Assembly (NCBI RefSeq): GCF_900129725.1
Contig: NZ_FQWQ01000001.1
Location: 1,612,001 to 1,676,000, forward strand
Source: Chryseolinea serpens
GTDB lineage: Bacteria > Bacteroidota > Bacteroidia > Cytophagales > Cyclobacteriaceae
Reading direction: 5' to 3'
Length of the DNA stretch: 64,000 nucleotides
The translations under genes were made by a program, and so were the position numbers. Of this stretch, positions 7,578 to 15,868 are shown piece after piece. Numbering within the stretch: the stretch's first letter is position 1; the number at the start of each line of letters is the position of its first letter. The notes beneath the pieces are model-generated. The model worked only from the letters and a program-made list of their open reading frames with translations. It was not told the DNA's origin and searched no databases.

Positions 7578-8603
7578 ATGGACAAAAAGACGGTCACCAT
7601 CAAAGACATCGCCCGCATGCTGGGCATTTCAAAATCCACCGTATCGCGCGCCCTCAGCGGCCGGTCCGACATCCACCCGGAGACCAAGCAAAAGATCATG
7701 GCCCTGGCCAACGATCTTCACTACGAGCCCAACGCGCTGGCCATAAACCTCAAACAGCAAAAGACCAACACCATCGGCGTCATCGTCCCCGAAACGGTGA
7801 ACCGCTTCTTTGCGCGGGCGGTGGGGGGCATTCAGAAAGTATCCGACATGGCGGGGGTCAACGTCATGATCTGCCAATCGAACGAGTCCTATATTTCTGA
7901 AAAGAACAACCTGCACTCGCTCGTCTCCAGCCGGGTGGACGGGCTCATTGTTTCCATCTCGAGCGAGACCGACCGCACCGACCACTTCAAGCCCATCTTC
8001 GAACGCGGCATCCCCATTGTGTTCTTCGACCGCATCTGCGAAGACGTGCACGCCTCGCAGGTGTATACCGACAACTACGAGATCGCTTTCGAAGGCACCG
8101 AGCACCTCATCACCCGCGGCTACCGGCGCATCGCCTTCGTGGCCGGCCCCCAGCATTTATTCAACAGCCGCAACCGACTCCTCGGCTATCTCGATGCATT
8201 GAAAAAACACAACCTGCCGGTCAAGGAATCTTATATTATTCACTCGCATTATGGCAGCGGCAAAGTGGAAGAATATACACGCTATCTCATGCAACTGCCG
8301 CAGCGACCCGATGCTGTGTTTGCCATCAATGATTATGCGGCCATCGAGATGATGCACATTATGAAAAAGAATGGATTGAAGATCCCGGAGGATGTGGCGT
8401 TTCTTGGGTTTAACAATGAGGATATGTGCCGGTTTGTAGAGCCTCCTTTGAGCAGCATCGATCATCCGGCGCATGATATGGGGGCGGCAGCGGCGGAAAT
8501 ACTCATCAACCAGATGCGGCATCCGGATTTGAAGCCGGAGAGTCGCATCATTAAGAGTCGATTGGTGGTGCGGGAGTCTTCGGGGGCGAGGTTGGTTCTT
8601 TAA
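7578..8603 (+). CDS. LacI-family transcriptional regulator
   Basis: A 341-residue regulator. The N-terminal helix-turn-helix and hinge helix are at residues 6-60 (VTIKDIARMLGISKSTVSRALSGRSDIHPETKQKIMA cut by the usual spacing, then LHYEPNALAINLK), followed by a periplasmic-binding-protein-like sensor domain starting TIGVIVPETVNRFFA. It binds a sugar or sugar phosphate and controls nearby catabolic genes. The divergent sigma factor and the uronate operon upstream are the nearest candidates, and it probably represses itself through the palindrome at 7507. The inducer cannot be assigned. Confidence 0.95.
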   Translation: MDKKTVTIKDIARMLGISKSTVSRALSGRSDIHPETKQKIMALANDLHYEPNALAINLKQQKTNTIGVIVPETVNRFFARAVGGIQKVSDMAGVNVMICQSNESYISEKNNLHSLVSSRVDGLIVSISSETDRTDHFKPIFERGIPIVFFDRICEDVHASQVYTDNYEIAFEGTEHLITRGYRRIAFVAGPQHLFNSRNRLLGYLDALKKHNLPVKESYIIHSHYGSGKVEEYTRYLMQLPQRPDAVFAINDYAAIEMMHIMKKNGLKIPEDVAFLGFNNEDMCRFVEPPLSSIDHPAHDMGAAAAEILINQMRHPDLKPESRIIKSRLVVRESSGARLVL

Positions 8604-8704
8604 TCACGGAGGTGAATAAGAGCGCTGCTACCTGGCGCGGCATGCGCTTTGCGGATCGACTCCTGTTTTAGAATTTTGATTGCGATAAACGTGACGTTAG
8701 AGAC

Positions 8705-9520
8705 TTACTCTGCTTCAATCGAAGTTTCCCACCCATCGTATTCACCGTCCAGTTCGCCGGCAAGCTCCCAGAGATAGAGTACGTACTGGTTCACGTCCCT
8801 ATGCCGAACGCCATCAACACGTGAAATTCGCAGTTGGTATTTAAATTCTCTATCGTTCAGGGTTTCGACTCCGTCGATATTGAAACCCTTCTCCTTTACT
8901 TGTTCGATGAACTTTTCTCTTGCCTCGATCGACCGAAAGTAAATCCAATGGTTTACTTCCCTCGGCTTCGTGAGCTTGTCACCGTTCTTTTCCAGACTGT
9001 CAATTACACGTCTATTGAGGATGCTCTGTACCTGTCTGGGGTCAGGGTACATGAAATCTAAATAATAAAGCCACTCCTTGTCGTCCTTTACTTCAAAGTC
9101 GCAGGCATAGTTCGGAAATCTTACCAATGATTCCGAGATCGTTTTCTCGACCAGCAGGGGGTCGGCGGTGTAGAAGTAAAACTCACGCATGCCGTTGAAC
9201 GTCAACCGCCCGGCATAGACGATGTCGCGCTTGTCTTTGATGCCATCCTCCAGGTGATTTTCAATTTCAATCAACGTATCATATTCCCGGTCGGATGAAA
9301 GCCCGTCTTCTCTCGGGTCATTCATTTTCAACGACACACAAAAGAAATGCGGCATGCTATTGACGGGGGCCACATCTTTAAGCCCCATGTCCAGGTAAAA
9401 GGAACCCGGTTTGCCGTCAACGTTACTGAAATAAAAGTCCCATTCTTGTTCGTGGTTCATCGGTAGATAGCTTAAAACTTGTTCTCTTTCCTGGTCAACG
9501 TAAACGCTCGTCGATATCAT
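8705..9520 (-). CDS. DUF695 protein with C-terminal RraB-like domain
   Basis: A 271-residue soluble protein with two parts. Residues 1-135 resemble DUF695 (EWDFYFSNVDGKPGSFYLDMGL, IVYAGRLTFNGMREFYFYTAD). Residues 155-268 resemble the RraB fold, with WIYFRSIEAREKFIEQVKEKGFNI and the ending LAGELDGEYDGWETSIE, which is the family's conserved YDGWET tail. RraB modulates RNase E in enterobacteria, but Bacteroidota proteins with this pairing have no proven role. It stands alone between the LacI gene and SusCD pair 1 and ends close to its convergent neighbour. The domain calls are from memory of the families. Confidence 0.75.
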   Translation of the reverse strand: MISTSVYVDQEREQVLSYLPMNHEQEWDFYFSNVDGKPGSFYLDMGLKDVAPVNSMPHFFCVSLKMNDPREDGLSSDREYDTLIEIENHLEDGIKDKRDIVYAGRLTFNGMREFYFYTADPLLVEKTISESLVRFPNYACDFEVKDDKEWLYYLDFMYPDPRQVQSILNRRVIDSLEKNGDKLTKPREVNHWIYFRSIEAREKFIEQVKEKGFNIDGVETLNDREFKYQLRISRVDGVRHRDVNQYVLYLWELAGELDGEYDGWETSIEAE

Positions 9521-9571
9521 CTCAAATTAAATCAATTTAAAGAAGTTGCTTCGTTTCTCCGATTGAAAAAT

Positions 9572-9601
9572 AAATAGGCTGCCTGGAGGGGCAGCCTATT
9601 T
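9572..9601 (-). terminator. Rho-independent terminator of SusCD operon 1
   Basis: A 12-bp perfect stem (AAATAGGCTGCC at 9572-9583, GGCAGCCTATTT at 9590-9601) with a six-base loop is followed on the minus strand by ATTTTTC. It lies 30 bases after the SusD stop. On the plus strand there is only a short T run. Confidence 0.85.
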
Positions 9602-9631
9602 GGTTTAACGGGGGGGTTATCTAATCTTCTT

Positions 9632-11257
9632 CTAATAGCCGGGGTTTTGCAGGAATGCAGAACCGTCGGAGTTTGTCGTGCGATCGATTTGATCTTGGGG
9701 GATCGGGCGAAGGACGTTGGTGTCTTTGATGTTGTCTTTCGCCTGCGTGTTGTAGAGCTTCACGCGTTCTACGAGCTTCTTGGTGCGCACCAGGTCAAAC
9801 CAACGGTGTTGTTCGCCCAACAACTCGCGGGAGCGTTCGTCGAGGATGAAATCCAGGGTGACGTCGCCGTCGGTGATTTCCATGTCGGCTTCTTTTCCGG
9901 GGACGGCGGCGCGGCGTCTCACTTTGTTGATCATGTCGGCGGCGCCGGGCTGGCCCAGTTGCAGCAGCGCTTCGGCGCGGATCAGGTAGGTCTCGGCCAG
10001 GCGGAAGGCCAGGAAGTCGCGCGACCCTTCAAAGGTGGTCACATCAGGGCGCAGCGGGTCGAGGTATTTGCGCAGCGCGGGGAACAGCTTCTCGGTGTAC
10101 TTCGAGGGGGTGATCACCTGGAAGTTTTTCTGTGCGATCACGTCGGCGGCCAGCTCCACGCCGGGGAGCCACATGGTGGTGTCGCCGGTAGCCAGCGTGA
10201 CGGACTTGCCGTTGATGGTGTAGGTACCAGGTTTGTTGCAATAATATACCTGCTTGAAGTTCTTGTCGTAGCGGCTGTCTTTGCTGCGATCATACAAGCC
10301 CAGCGTGTAGTTGGTGGGTTTGAAGCGTTTGAAGGGGCGGCCATTGGCGATGTCGCGCATCATGCCGGGTTGTACGTCATACTCCATCAGGAAAAACACG
10401 TGGGCGTTGTTGCCGCCTCCGTTTGTCAGCGGGTCGCTGGTGTATTGTACTGACCAGATCACCTCGTCGTTGATCTCCCCCGAGCCCTGTTCGAACACTT
10501 TCGCATAATCCGTCAGCAACTTGAACGAGTATTTGGTGAGCACTTCGTTCGAAAGATCTGCGGCTTTCTGGTATTCATCCGGTGGCGTGGCCGAGGGGTC
10601 CATGGTGGCGCGGGTCAGGTGCACGCGGGCCAGTAGGTGTTGTGCGGCGGGCTTGGTGGCACGTCCCCAGTTGGGTTGGGTGGCGGGCAAGTTGGCTACG
10701 GCGAATTCCAGGTCCTCGACAATGGCGGTATAAATATCCGTCACACTGGCGCGGTGCGCTTCGGTGCTGGCCGCGGTGGTCTCGTGCAGCGTCAGGGGAA
10801 GCGGGCCAAACAATTGCACGAGGATGAAATAGAATTGTGCCCGCAGGAATTTCACTTCGGCTACGCGTTGTGTTTTCAGCGTGGCATCGAGCCCCACAAT
10901 GTTTTCCGATCGGTCGACGGCCGTGTTGGCCGTATTGATGCCGCGATAAAAATCGGTCCACAACTCCGAAAGGATCGTCGTGCGCGAGTCGAATTGCGAC
11001 GTGTATTGGTTCACAAATTTGAAACTTCCATCGGATCCGTTGGTGTACTCGTCGGTGCCAAACACCGACAGGCTCATGCCTCTTTCCGTGGCATAAAAAG
11101 AACGCATATACGAGTACGTTCCCTTCACAGCATCTTCAAAACCGGGTGCCGTATCGAAATAACTCGGCACCGCTTTGGTTCTATTTTTTTCCTCCAGCAT
11201 ATCAGCACACGACTGAAACACGAGGGCGGCAAAACAAAGGAATATAATTTTCTTCAT
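9632..11257 (-). CDS. RagB/SusD family nutrient-uptake lipoprotein (pair 1)
   Basis: A 541-residue surface lipoprotein. The signal peptide MKKIIFLCFAALVFQSC ends in a lipobox with the acylated cysteine at residue 17. The SusD N-terminal and RagB domains follow (YFDTAPGFEDAVKGTYSYMR, AEVKFLRAQFYFILVQLFGPLPL, and near the end FLAFRLAETYLIRAEALLQLG and ERSRELLGEQHRWFDLVRTKKLVERV). It caps the SusC barrel encoded 11 bases upstream and binds the glycan. The substrate is unknown because no hydrolase is linked. Confidence 0.96.
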   Translation of the reverse strand: MKKIIFLCFAALVFQSCADMLEEKNRTKAVPSYFDTAPGFEDAVKGTYSYMRSFYATERGMSLSVFGTDEYTNGSDGSFKFVNQYTSQFDSRTTILSELWTDFYRGINTANTAVDRSENIVGLDATLKTQRVAEVKFLRAQFYFILVQLFGPLPLTLHETTAASTEAHRASVTDIYTAIVEDLEFAVANLPATQPNWGRATKPAAQHLLARVHLTRATMDPSATPPDEYQKAADLSNEVLTKYSFKLLTDYAKVFEQGSGEINDEVIWSVQYTSDPLTNGGGNNAHVFFLMEYDVQPGMMRDIANGRPFKRFKPTNYTLGLYDRSKDSRYDKNFKQVYYCNKPGTYTINGKSVTLATGDTTMWLPGVELAADVIAQKNFQVITPSKYTEKLFPALRKYLDPLRPDVTTFEGSRDFLAFRLAETYLIRAEALLQLGQPGAADMINKVRRRAAVPGKEADMEITDGDVTLDFILDERSRELLGEQHRWFDLVRTKKLVERVKLYNTQAKDNIKDTNVLRPIPQDQIDRTTNSDGSAFLQNPGY

Positions 11258-11268
11258 GATGAGGCAGA

Positions 11269-14200
11269 TTAAAGTTTAATGTTCAGACCGACCAGGATAA
11301 GCTTGCTGCTGGGCGTAGCCGCATCCAACTCGGCCGTGCGTTCACGTCCGGCCGACGGCGTGCGGGCAAACTCGGGATCGATGCCCTTGTACTTGGAGCG
11401 ATAGGAAGCAAAGATGAAAGGGTTCTGCGCGCTGGCATAGATGCGCACCGACTCCAGTTTCAGCCGTTCTACAATGCTCTTTGGCAGTGTGTAGCCAAAC
11501 GTGATGTTGCGCACTTTCACAAACGAACCGTCGAAGTACGTGAGCGACGATCCATACACGGGGAACTCCTGGTTTTGGTTGGGACGTGGATAGGCGTTCG
11601 TGGGATTGTTGGGGGTCCAGTAGTCTACGTCCAGGTTGTTGTAGCGTCCGAACAGGTTGTTGTAGTTGCTGTGGAACAAGCTGCGGATCATGCCGCCCTG
11701 GCGTGTATACAGAAAGAAAGAGAAGTCGAAGCCTTTGTAGTAAAAGCGGTTCGTCATCCCTCCTGTCCAGTCGGGCACGTCGGAGCCGAGGATCTTGCGA
11801 TCGTCCGCGTTGATCTTGCCATCGGCGCCGCTCACCAGGTTGCCGTTGGCATCGCGGCCGGCCAGGTCGGCCACCTTGATCTCGCCGGGTTTGCGCTGGT
11901 ATTGCGTAGCCTGATCCAACTCGGCGGTTTGCCAGATACCGACCTTTTCATAGTCATAGAACACGGTCATCGGCTTACCGATAAACCAGCCGTTGCCGAT
12001 ATCATCTTTCGTAGCGCCATAGAGGTTCACGATGGCTTCACGGTTGGCATAGAAATTCAATTCGGTAGTCCACTTAAAGCCGCTGCTGTGGTCGATGTTC
12101 ACGGAGTTGAGGGCGATCTCTATCCCCTTGTTGCGGGTCTTGCCCACGTTGTTGAGGTAGAGGTTGGACGTTCCCGAGGTCGGCGGCAGTTGCTGCTCCA
12201 TGAGGAGGTCGGACGTGTTTTGGATGTACACATCCACCGAACCTTGAAGGCGTCCATTGAATACTCCGAAATCCAAGCCCACGTTGCCCGACACGGTGGT
12301 CTCCCATTTCAAATTCGGGCTCACCAGGCTGAGGGGATGGTAGCCATAGGCACTCGAGCTTCCAAAAGCATATTTGGTTCGTTCCAGTTCACCGAGGGTC
12401 TTGTAAGGATCAATGCCGGTGTTACCCGTTTTGCCATAGCTGGCCCGCAGTTTCAAATTTGAAAAGACGCGGATATTCTTCATGAAATCTTCTTCGATCA
12501 CATTCCAACCCACAGCGGCGGAAGGGAAGAATCCATACTTCTTGCCATCGGCAAACCGCGACGAACCATCGGAACGGCCGGTAACGGTGAGGAGATATTT
12601 GTCTTTGAATGTATAGTTGAGCCGGCCCATATACGACTGGATGGTCCACTGGCTATAGCTGCTGCCAACACCTTCAATGATCGGAGCCGCACCGAGGTTG
12701 CTGAACTGCATATATTCCGCGGGCACACCCCGAACCATCGTGTTGTAGTATTCGTCGGTCTGGCGCTGGATGCTGTAGAGACCGGTGATGTTGAATGAAC
12801 TTTGGCCAATGGTCTTGGTGTAGTTCACCACATTCTCTAACGTGTAGGCTAGTGTATTGTAGTTGTCCGACCGCGCTGTGGGATCGCCTTTGCGGCGGGC
12901 GTTGGTGAGGCTGCCCGTGAACTCTCCCCTTCTGCGGGTCTGGTAATCGGGACCGAAGTTCACGCGATATGTCAAGCCTTCCGCCAGTTTCGCTTCCGCG
13001 TACACCGAGCTGAAGATGCGCGCGCGTTTGTCTTCCCGCACAATGGCACCGGGCACAATTTCGTTCAACGGGTTGGAGCGCAGGCCGTCTGTGGTGGGGA
13101 GGAAATTTAAAGAACCGTCGGCATTGTAAGGGTTACCCAGCGGGTTATTCAACAAGGCTTCGGGCATGGGGTTGAAGCCGTCGCCGTTGGTGATGTTGAA
13201 CGATGCCAGCGTAGACGTTCCGATCTTCACATACTTGCCGATCTTGTGATCGATGTTGATGCGGAAGGTATAGCGCGAAAAATTCTGGTTGGGAACAATG
13301 CCTACATCGTTGAAATAGTTGGCCGAAATGGCAAAAGAAGTTTTCTCATTTCCTCCCAGGATGCCGATCTGGTGATTTTGCTGGTGGCCGTTTCGGAGCA
13401 TCAGGTCCTGGTAGTCCGTGGTTCTGCCCGAGGCAATGCCTTCCAGTTCAACCGGCTCGAACAGTTTGTTGTCGGCCGCGACGGGATCGGCGTCATTGTA
13501 GGTGCCGGTGGCGCGACGCGATTCACGTTTGTACTCGGCAAACTGGGCGCCGTTCATCATGTCGATCTTTCCCAGGCTGCTGGTCACACCATAGTAGCCG
13601 TCGTAGGAGACCTTTGTTTTGCCATCGGTCGTGCCGCGTTTCGTGGTGATGAGCACCACGCCGTTGGCACCGCGTGAACCATAGATGGCCGTGGCCGATG
13701 CGTCTTTCAGCACATCCATCGATTGGATGTCCTGCGTGTTGATGTCGCTGATGCCGCCGGCCAGCGGGATGCCGTCCAGCACATACAACGGGTCATTGCC
13801 CGCATTAAAAGAACGTCTTCCGCGAATGCGAACGCTCACGCCGGCTCCGGGTTGTGTTCCTGTGGAGACCACATCCACACCGGGGATACGTCCCTGCAAG
13901 GCCTGCTGCGCGTTGGTGACGGGCAACTCGGTCACTTCCTTGGTGGAAATGGAACTCACCGATCCGGTAATATCTTTCTTACGTTGGGTGCCATAGCCCA
14001 CCACCACCACTTCGGTGAGTTGCTGGACATCGGCGGCCAACGTCACGTTCACTGCCGTGCGGCCATTCAACGGTTGCTCCTGCGAGATGTAGCCGATAAA
14101 GGTGAAGACCAATACCGTGGAAGCCTCGTCTCCTGGCAAGACCAGCGAGTATGCACCGTTCGCGTCGGTGGTCGTGCCGTTGCTGGTGCCTTTCACAATC

Positions 14201-14370
14201 ACATTCACACCCGGCATGCCCATACCGCCTTCATCCGACACGATGCCGGTGACGGTGTTGGTTTGAACAATCAGAGAGGATTCCATCGTGTGCGCGTAAA
14301 CACTTCCCGGGCCCACGCAGAGCAAGACACCGAAAAGCAATAGAGAACCATACGGTAACAAAAATTTCAT
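11269..14370 (-). CDS. SusC/RagA family TonB-dependent outer-membrane transporter (pair 1)
   Basis: A 1033-residue transporter. A signal peptide (LLPYGSLLLFGVLLCVGPGS, cleavage after YAHT or nearby) is followed by a carboxypeptidase-regulatory-like domain at about residues 40-115 (GIVSDEGGMGMPGVNVIVKG), the TonB-box and plug region (VVVGYGTQRKKDITGSVSSI, RIRGRRSFNAGNDPLYVLDG) and a large barrel ending in ILVGLNIKL. It lacks an STN domain, so it does not signal to a FecR. It is co-transcribed with the SusD gene after it and imports an unidentified oligosaccharide. Confidence 0.97.
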   Translation of the reverse strand: MKFLLPYGSLLLFGVLLCVGPGSVYAHTMESSLIVQTNTVTGIVSDEGGMGMPGVNVIVKGTSNGTTTDANGAYSLVLPGDEASTVLVFTFIGYISQEQPLNGRTAVNVTLAADVQQLTEVVVVGYGTQRKKDITGSVSSISTKEVTELPVTNAQQALQGRIPGVDVVSTGTQPGAGVSVRIRGRRSFNAGNDPLYVLDGIPLAGGISDINTQDIQSMDVLKDASATAIYGSRGANGVVLITTKRGTTDGKTKVSYDGYYGVTSSLGKIDMMNGAQFAEYKRESRRATGTYNDADPVAADNKLFEPVELEGIASGRTTDYQDLMLRNGHQQNHQIGILGGNEKTSFAISANYFNDVGIVPNQNFSRYTFRINIDHKIGKYVKIGTSTLASFNITNGDGFNPMPEALLNNPLGNPYNADGSLNFLPTTDGLRSNPLNEIVPGAIVREDKRARIFSSVYAEAKLAEGLTYRVNFGPDYQTRRRGEFTGSLTNARRKGDPTARSDNYNTLAYTLENVVNYTKTIGQSSFNITGLYSIQRQTDEYYNTMVRGVPAEYMQFSNLGAAPIIEGVGSSYSQWTIQSYMGRLNYTFKDKYLLTVTGRSDGSSRFADGKKYGFFPSAAVGWNVIEEDFMKNIRVFSNLKLRASYGKTGNTGIDPYKTLGELERTKYAFGSSSAYGYHPLSLVSPNLKWETTVSGNVGLDFGVFNGRLQGSVDVYIQNTSDLLMEQQLPPTSGTSNLYLNNVGKTRNKGIEIALNSVNIDHSSGFKWTTELNFYANREAIVNLYGATKDDIGNGWFIGKPMTVFYDYEKVGIWQTAELDQATQYQRKPGEIKVADLAGRDANGNLVSGADGKINADDRKILGSDVPDWTGGMTNRFYYKGFDFSFFLYTRQGGMIRSLFHSNYNNLFGRYNNLDVDYWTPNNPTNAYPRPNQNQEFPVYGSSLTYFDGSFVKVRNITFGYTLPKSIVERLKLESVRIYASAQNPFIFASYRSKYKGIDPEFARTPSAGRERTAELDAATPSSKLILVGLNIKL

Positions 14371-14550
14371 AGGCTTAGGGTTTTAATCAGTTACTCTCGT
14401 GACGTCAAAAGACCATAGCACACCCTACAATGCACACTCATTTTCTTTTTGCGCGATCGAACGAAACAGAAAATGTGGTTCGTGGTTAAACTACTATCGT
14501 TGCTACAAGGGTTGAGGAAGGGGGATGGGGGTCACCTGTTTCGTGGAGGA

Positions 14551-14610
14551 GTCAGGAGTTTTGGATGCGGCATTCAGTAGTAAGTAGTAAGTAGCCAGTA
14601 GTAGGTAATC
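14551..14610. repeat. AGTAG-type simple repeat, copy 1
   Basis: GTCAGGAG, then GCGGCATTCAGTAG and tandem variants of TAAGTAG/CCAGTAG. The same wording recurs at 30303-30475, 31445-31575 and, inverted, 31725-31850. Confidence 0.75.
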
Positions 14611-14778
14611 TGTATTAAGTAAGATAGGTTTGAGGGGATGGGGTCATTATGACAAGTTTTTTTTGCGATCGCAAACTCAACTGGGAGGTGACACCTTATA
14701 GCAAAGCATCGTCTAAGGCGGACGCATGCATAGCTTGAAGAAAAAGTCGAATGCAAGACGTGCGTTAGCAGGACGGTG

Positions 14779-14963
14779 CGGAACTGAATAACCCCGGACT
14801 TTAATCCGGGGAATGTCCAACGAATATATTGCCGGGCTTTAACCCTGACTTTCCCTCTGTATGTGCAGCCTGCCGCTCTCCTATCGGAGTAGTCAGGGCT
14901 AAAGCCCGGTTAGGTAGGGCGCATGTGTCCCCGGACTAAAGTCCGGGGTTATTCATCAGCTCT
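14779..14963. repeat. REPIN-like nested inverted repeat (CCCCGGACT/AGTCCGGGG)
   Basis: The left half (about 14779-14850) and right half (about 14891-14963) are reverse complements along most of their length. Each half holds an outer hairpin (CCCCGGA...TCCGGGG next to GAATAA / TTATTC) and an inner block (GCCGGGCTTTAACCCTGACT on the left, AGTCAGGGCTAAAGCCCGGT on the right). The 40-base centre is unpaired. Two inverted short palindromes with conserved flanks are the form of REPIN elements mobilised in trans by a RAYT-type transposase; no such gene is in the window. Confidence 0.75.
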
Positions 14964-15126
14964 TCCGTTCAAAAAAGACGTGTGCATAGACAGGCCTAAA
15001 GGCCATGGCTATTCGGGAAACAGTTCGATCAAGCTTGTTCCCATCTTCACGGGTTTGTTGAAGAGCTAATACACAAACAAAAGGTGACACAATGCAAAAA
15101 CACGTAAAACTTTATGCCCCCACATA

Positions 15127-15157
15127 TTTCACCATATCCCATCTTTCTTTATGTTCG
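15127..15157 (+). promoter_or_regulatory. Candidate promoter of the SDR gene at 15177
   Basis: TTTC (15127-15130), a spacer of 19 bases, and TATGTTCG (15150-15157) match the Bacteroidota consensus TTTG-N19-TAnnTTTG at 3 of 4 and 5 of 6 fixed positions. The box ends 20 bases before the start codon. Confidence 0.4.
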
Positions 15158-15176
15158 AAACTAAATCCTACGGCAT

Positions 15177-15863
15177 ATGAAAACAGTATTGATCACAGGC
15201 GCATCGGGTAATTTGGGAAAGGCTTCCGTTGAACGCTTTTTGGCGGATGGCTACACCGTGTTGGCCACGGTAACCCCGGGAAAGACACTGGGTTTTGAAA
15301 CTTCGGGAAAGGTGTTGACCTATGAGGCCGACCTCACCGATGAACAGGCTGTGGAAACCGTTGTCGCCAAAGCGATCGCCACGCACGGCACCCTCGACGC
15401 GGCGCTGCTGTTGGTGGGTGGCTACGCCGGTGGTGGCCTGGCCGAAGCCGATGGCAAGACCGTAAAGAAAATGATCGCCCTGAATTTTGAGACGGCCTAC
15501 AACGTGGCGCGGCCCGTCTTTCAACACATGCAAAAACAAGGCGGCGGTCGCATCGTCTTTGTCGGTGCAAGAACAGCGCTGAAAGCAAGCGACGGAAAAA
15601 AATCGCTGGCCTATGCCCTCTCCAAATCGCTGATCTTCAAGTTGGCCGAGCTGCTGAACGCCACGGGCAACGCCTCGAACGTGACAGCCTCCGTGGTGGT
15701 GCCCAGCACCATCGACACGCCCACAAACCGCGAAGCCATGCCCAACGCCGACTTCACCGCCTGGGTAGCGCCCGACGCCATCGCCGATGCCATCGCCCAC
15801 ATTTGCTCAGCCAAAACCAACGACTGGCGCGAAACGGTGTTAAAAATCTACGGCCGCGCCTGA
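15177..15863 (+). CDS. Short-chain dehydrogenase/reductase (NAD(P)-dependent)
   Basis: A 228-residue SDR. The cofactor motif TGASGNLG is at residues 7-14 and the catalytic pair Y146/K150 lies in YALSK. The usual NNAG strand is replaced by LLVGGYAGG (residues 78-86), a deviation seen in some dihydropteridine-reductase-like members. The substrate cannot be predicted. It is a single gene, facing a permease gene whose stop lies six bases away. Confidence 0.9.
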   Translation: MKTVLITGASGNLGKASVERFLADGYTVLATVTPGKTLGFETSGKVLTYEADLTDEQAVETVVAKAIATHGTLDAALLLVGGYAGGGLAEADGKTVKKMIALNFETAYNVARPVFQHMQKQGGGRIVFVGARTALKASDGKKSLAYALSKSLIFKLAELLNATGNASNVTASVVVPSTIDTPTNREAMPNADFTAWVAPDAIADAIAHICSAKTNDWRETVLKIYGRA

Positions 15864-15868
15864 CAAAA

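Larger units (their letters stand above)
14371..15176. other. Gene-free region between SusC 1 and an SDR gene
   Basis: This 806-base stretch carries the leader of SusC 1, an AGTAG-type simple repeat (14551-14610), a long nested inverted repeat (14779-14963) and a further related hairpin (CCTAAAGGCC near 14994, followed by GGCTATTCGGG). The promoter of the SDR gene lies at its right end. No coding potential was found; short frames do not look like proteins. Confidence 0.7.
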
